Assembly (NCBI GenBank): GCA_021772135.1
Contig: JADYXQ010000008.1
Coordinates: 1 to 44,341 of the forward strand
Source: Candidatus Obscuribacter sp.
GTDB lineage: Bacteria; Cyanobacteriota; Vampirovibrionia; Obscuribacterales; Obscuribacteraceae
Direction: 5' to 3'
DNA: 44,341 bases
Shown here: piece by piece, positions 42,318 through 44,341 of the stretch
Layout of the letters: every line of letters starts with the position of its first letter
How positions within the stretch are numbered: the stretch's first letter is position 1
Notes under the pieces: model-generated
Told to the model about the DNA's origin: nothing
Database searches by the model: none
The model's input: the letters and a program-made list of their open reading frames with translations, nothing else
Translations under genes and position numbers: made by a program

Positions 42318-42342
42318 GGAACTTTTGATACGCACAGGCGCC
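42318..42342 (+). promoter_or_regulatory. ECF-type promoter site 11 (variant -10)
   Basis: GGAACT, 16 bases, GCC in place of GTC, 35 bases before the ATG at 42378. The -35 is the other arm of the palindrome AGTTCCATT/AATGGAACT (42301-42309 and 42315-42323, 5-base centre). Confidence 0.5.
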
Positions 42343-42377
42343 ATATATTGAGCGAAATTCAGTTTATAGGTAGAAAA

Positions 42378-43964
42378 ATGGATATTAATCGCCCGACAAA
42401 ATCAATCTGGATGGAGAAAGAGGCGCCACGCGTTGCCGAGGTGACCGAGAATCTCAAATGCGACGTAACTGTGATTGGTGCCGGAGTGGCTGGGCTGCTT
42501 ACAGCCTATAAACTCTTAAAAGATGGACTGAGTGTAGTAGTTATTGATGACGGCAAAATCGCCGGCGGCCAAACACAACGAACAACCGCACACATCACAG
42601 CCATGCTGGATAGTCGCTACTGTGAACTAGAAAGTCTGCACGGTACTGACAAAGCGCGACAGGTTGCACAGAGCCATATAAAAGCCATCGATTGGATTGA
42701 GGGCATAATTAAAAACGAAAGCATTGCTTGCCAATTTGCAAGACTGCCTGGATATCTTTTTATCGATCCTAAAAGTGACCCAGCGCACTTTCAAACGAAA
42801 CACGACGAGTTGGAAAAAGAACTGGCTGCCCTTGCTAGGGTAGGCTTTGACGGAGCAATTTTAGAGAAAGCGCTGCCTGCTTTTGGTGTAGAAGTTACGT
42901 GCATAAAAGTTGAAAACCAGGCCCAATTTCATATTCTTGAATTTATCACAGGAGTGGTGCAAGCCATTGCCAACATGGGTGGAAGACTGTTCAGCCACTG
43001 TCACATTACTGAGATCAAAGATGGTGAACCGGTAACACTGCTCACCAATAACGGCCGCACTATTGAAGCAGGCAGTGTTGTGGTGGCCACCAATAGCCCG
43101 GTAAGCAACTGGCTGGCTATTCATTCAAAGGTAGCGGCCTACCGCTCTTACGTCATTAGCGCTCAGTGCGAGGAGAGCATTCCGGACGGATTATATTGGG
43201 ATACCGAAGACCCGTACCACTATATACGATGCCAGAAAACTGACGACAAAAATTACCTGATCATTGGTGGCGAAGATCACCGCACCGGCCAGGAAAACGA
43301 CTATGAAACTCGCTTCGCCAAATTAGAAGACTGGGCTCGCACATTTATTCCCGGGCTGGGGCCACTGGAATACAAATGGTCGGGTCAGGTTTATGAAACA
43401 GTCGATGGTTTACCTTATATAGGTCACGATCCCGGCCATAGTAAAAACGTCTACGTGGCTACCGGGATGTCGGGAGTCGGTATGTCAGAAAGCGCTCTGG
43501 CAGCTCTTCTTCTCAGCGATCTAATCGCGGGCAGAGAAAGCAGCTTACAAAGTGTTTATGAGCCTACTCGAATAACATTTGGTGCAGCCGGTGAATTTTT
43601 AAAAGAAAATATAAGCACAGCAGGCCAGTATCTAGAACATTTCGGCAGCTCTGCTGCTGAGCTCAGTGATATCGCCCCTGGTGAAGGAGCAGTTATTGCC
43701 AGAGGTCTAGGGAAAGCTGCTGTATTCAGATCTGAGAATGGCTCAGCCATTAGTTGTAGTGCCATTTGTCCGCACATGAAAGCAGTGGTGCGCTGGAATT
43801 CTCTAGAAAAGAGCTGGGATTGTCCAGCTCACGGCTCACGTTTCGACTCTTGCGGAAAAGTGTTGGACGGCCCTGCCAACAGCGATCTTGAAGCCGCTGA
43901 AATTGCTGGAGACGATGAGCAGCTGCTGAGTTTGACCAATCAAATTGCCCCGCTGGAAGCCTAG
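42378..43964 (+). CDS. FAD-dependent oxidoreductase with C-terminal Rieske domain
   Basis: A 528-residue protein from the ATG at 42378 (AGG at a spacing of 7; the frame continues upstream into the promoter). The FAD loop is VIGAGVAGL (GxGxxG at 34-39), with AGGQTQRTTAH and ATGMSGVGMSESALAA as DAO-type FAD contacts. The last about 85 residues form a Rieske [2Fe-2S] domain with Cys464-x-His466 and Cys482-x2-His485. This fusion is known in bacteria as a DAO-Rieske oxidoreductase; the substrate is unknown. Electrons could pass from FAD to the cluster and on to a redox partner. It is divergent from the hemerythrin-like gene. Confidence 0.92.
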   Translation: MDINRPTKSIWMEKEAPRVAEVTENLKCDVTVIGAGVAGLLTAYKLLKDGLSVVVIDDGKIAGGQTQRTTAHITAMLDSRYCELESLHGTDKARQVAQSHIKAIDWIEGIIKNESIACQFARLPGYLFIDPKSDPAHFQTKHDELEKELAALARVGFDGAILEKALPAFGVEVTCIKVENQAQFHILEFITGVVQAIANMGGRLFSHCHITEIKDGEPVTLLTNNGRTIEAGSVVVATNSPVSNWLAIHSKVAAYRSYVISAQCEESIPDGLYWDTEDPYHYIRCQKTDDKNYLIIGGEDHRTGQENDYETRFAKLEDWARTFIPGLGPLEYKWSGQVYETVDGLPYIGHDPGHSKNVYVATGMSGVGMSESALAALLLSDLIAGRESSLQSVYEPTRITFGAAGEFLKENISTAGQYLEHFGSSAAELSDIAPGEGAVIARGLGKAAVFRSENGSAISCSAICPHMKAVVRWNSLEKSWDCPAHGSRFDSCGKVLDGPANSDLEAAEIAGDDEQLLSLTNQIAPLEA

Positions 43965-43978
43965 ATTGTTTTGGAAGT

Positions 43979-44003
43979 GGAACCAGACAAGTCACCCTCC
44001 GTC
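43979..44003 (+). promoter_or_regulatory. ECF-type promoter site 12
   Basis: GGAACC, 16 bases, GTC (TCCGTC context), 32 bases before the ATG at 44036. Confidence 0.72.
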
Positions 44004-44035
44004 ATAAAAAACGCCAATGCAAAAGGAACGGACTT

Positions 44036-44272
44036 ATGAACAGATATTTTTCTTCAATAGTGGCCCTGGCCATTGTGACTCAGGTAGCCATTCTTCCTGC
44101 CACAGCCAGTACCGTTAGACACACAATTGGAGAGAGACTGCAACGAGTTGGATCTCAATTGCAAAATGCGGAACAACAAGGAACTCTTACCGTCTCCCAA
44201 GCCGAAGATTTACGCAGAAAGAAAAGCGACATATCATCGAATGTGATCTTTCCCCCAATTAACAGACAGTAA
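44036..44272 (+). CDS. Small exported protein
   Basis: A 78-residue protein (AAGGA at a spacing of about 8). Signal peptide ending near ATAST, then a mainly helical, charged mature part (RLQRVGSQLQNAEQQGTL). No family recognised; small periplasmic helical proteins of this kind are common in envelope-stress regulons. Expressed from site 12, probably together with the gene that starts 47 bases later. Confidence 0.65.
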   Translation: MNRYFSSIVALAIVTQVAILPATASTVRHTIGERLQRVGSQLQNAEQQGTLTVSQAEDLRRKKSDISSNVIFPPINRQ

Positions 44273-44319
44273 CTAGTGCTGATTCGCTCCAAGACATAGA
44301 ATGTCAGAAGGAGAGATTC

Positions 44320-44341
44320 ATGACTAAAAAACAAAAGCCCA
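44320..44341 (+). CDS. Start of a gene cut by the window edge
   Basis: AAGGAG (44308-44313) with a spacing of 6 leads to an ATG at 44320. Seven codons (MTKKQKP) are visible before the end of the window. It probably belongs to the site-12 transcript. Nothing can be said about function. Confidence 0.6.

Noticed and set aside
1..44341. CRISPR arrays, insertion sequences, prophage genes or a replication origin
   Set aside because: No regularly spaced repeats, transposase, integrase, phage structural protein or DnaA-box cluster is visible.

Overview
The window is 44.3 kb of bacterial chromosome with dense, short-gap gene packing. The most likely source is a non-photosynthetic cyanobacterial relative of the Candidatus Obscuribacter / Melainabacteria (Vampirovibrionia) type. 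This is an inference from gene style, not an identity match: two Ser/Thr kinases carry the same N-terminal Cys4 zinc ribbon, and secreted TPR, HEAT and PDZ proteins sit beside Tat-type DUF1501/DUF1800 proteins. There is no photosynthesis gene, ribosomal operon or phage structural gene.

Layout. 0-1.3 kb: tRNA-Arg(ACG), its terminator and a decayed lysophospholipase-type hydrolase. 1.3-7.3 kb: a membrane Ser/Thr kinase, a GGDEF protein with a degenerate EAL domain, a 23-bp-arm palindrome, a zincin, an ARPP-1-like secreted protein and a P-loop phosphotransferase-like protein. 7.3-8.1 kb: a promoter, a long structured leader and a tight array of seven tRNAs (Pro, Gln, His, Cys, Leu, Trp, Phe), several with non-canonical features, abutting a TPR gene that has lost its 5' end. 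8.7-16.9 kb: secreted and lipoprotein genes, a three-gene DUF1800/DUF1501/membrane-protein operon, and two genes broken by single-base frameshifts. 17-23 kb: an S4 protein, a receiver without its phospho-acceptor Asp, a four-gene operon (GT20 trehalose-phosphate-synthase-like enzyme, receiver, OmpR-type regulator, histidine kinase) and a DAO-type oxidoreductase. 23-27.7 kb: a DUF6869-like protein, a secreted GH5 glycosidase with a long Thr-Pro linker, a TadG-like protein and a GNAT-like protein.

27.8-44.3 kb is a stress island: Ku and LigD (non-homologous end joining), two DUF2383-type four-helix proteins, two hemerythrin-like proteins with missing histidines, a BON protein, a glycine-zipper stress-type protein, a receiver-only regulator, a zinc-ribbon kinase, zinc-ribbon proteins, glycogen-debranching and GT4 enzymes, and an FAD oxidoreductase with a Rieske domain.

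Main discovery: twelve sites in this island share a promoter-like pattern, GGAAC(T/A/C) then 16 (twice 17) bases then GTC (once GCC), each 20-65 bases before a start codon and oriented toward it. The two parts look like the -35 and -10 elements of an extracytoplasmic-function (ECF) sigma factor. I found no such site upstream of any gene in the first 27.7 kb. The island therefore looks like a physically clustered regulon linking DNA end-joining, iron or oxygen handling, glycogen metabolism and envelope stress under one alternative sigma factor, whose gene is not in the window.
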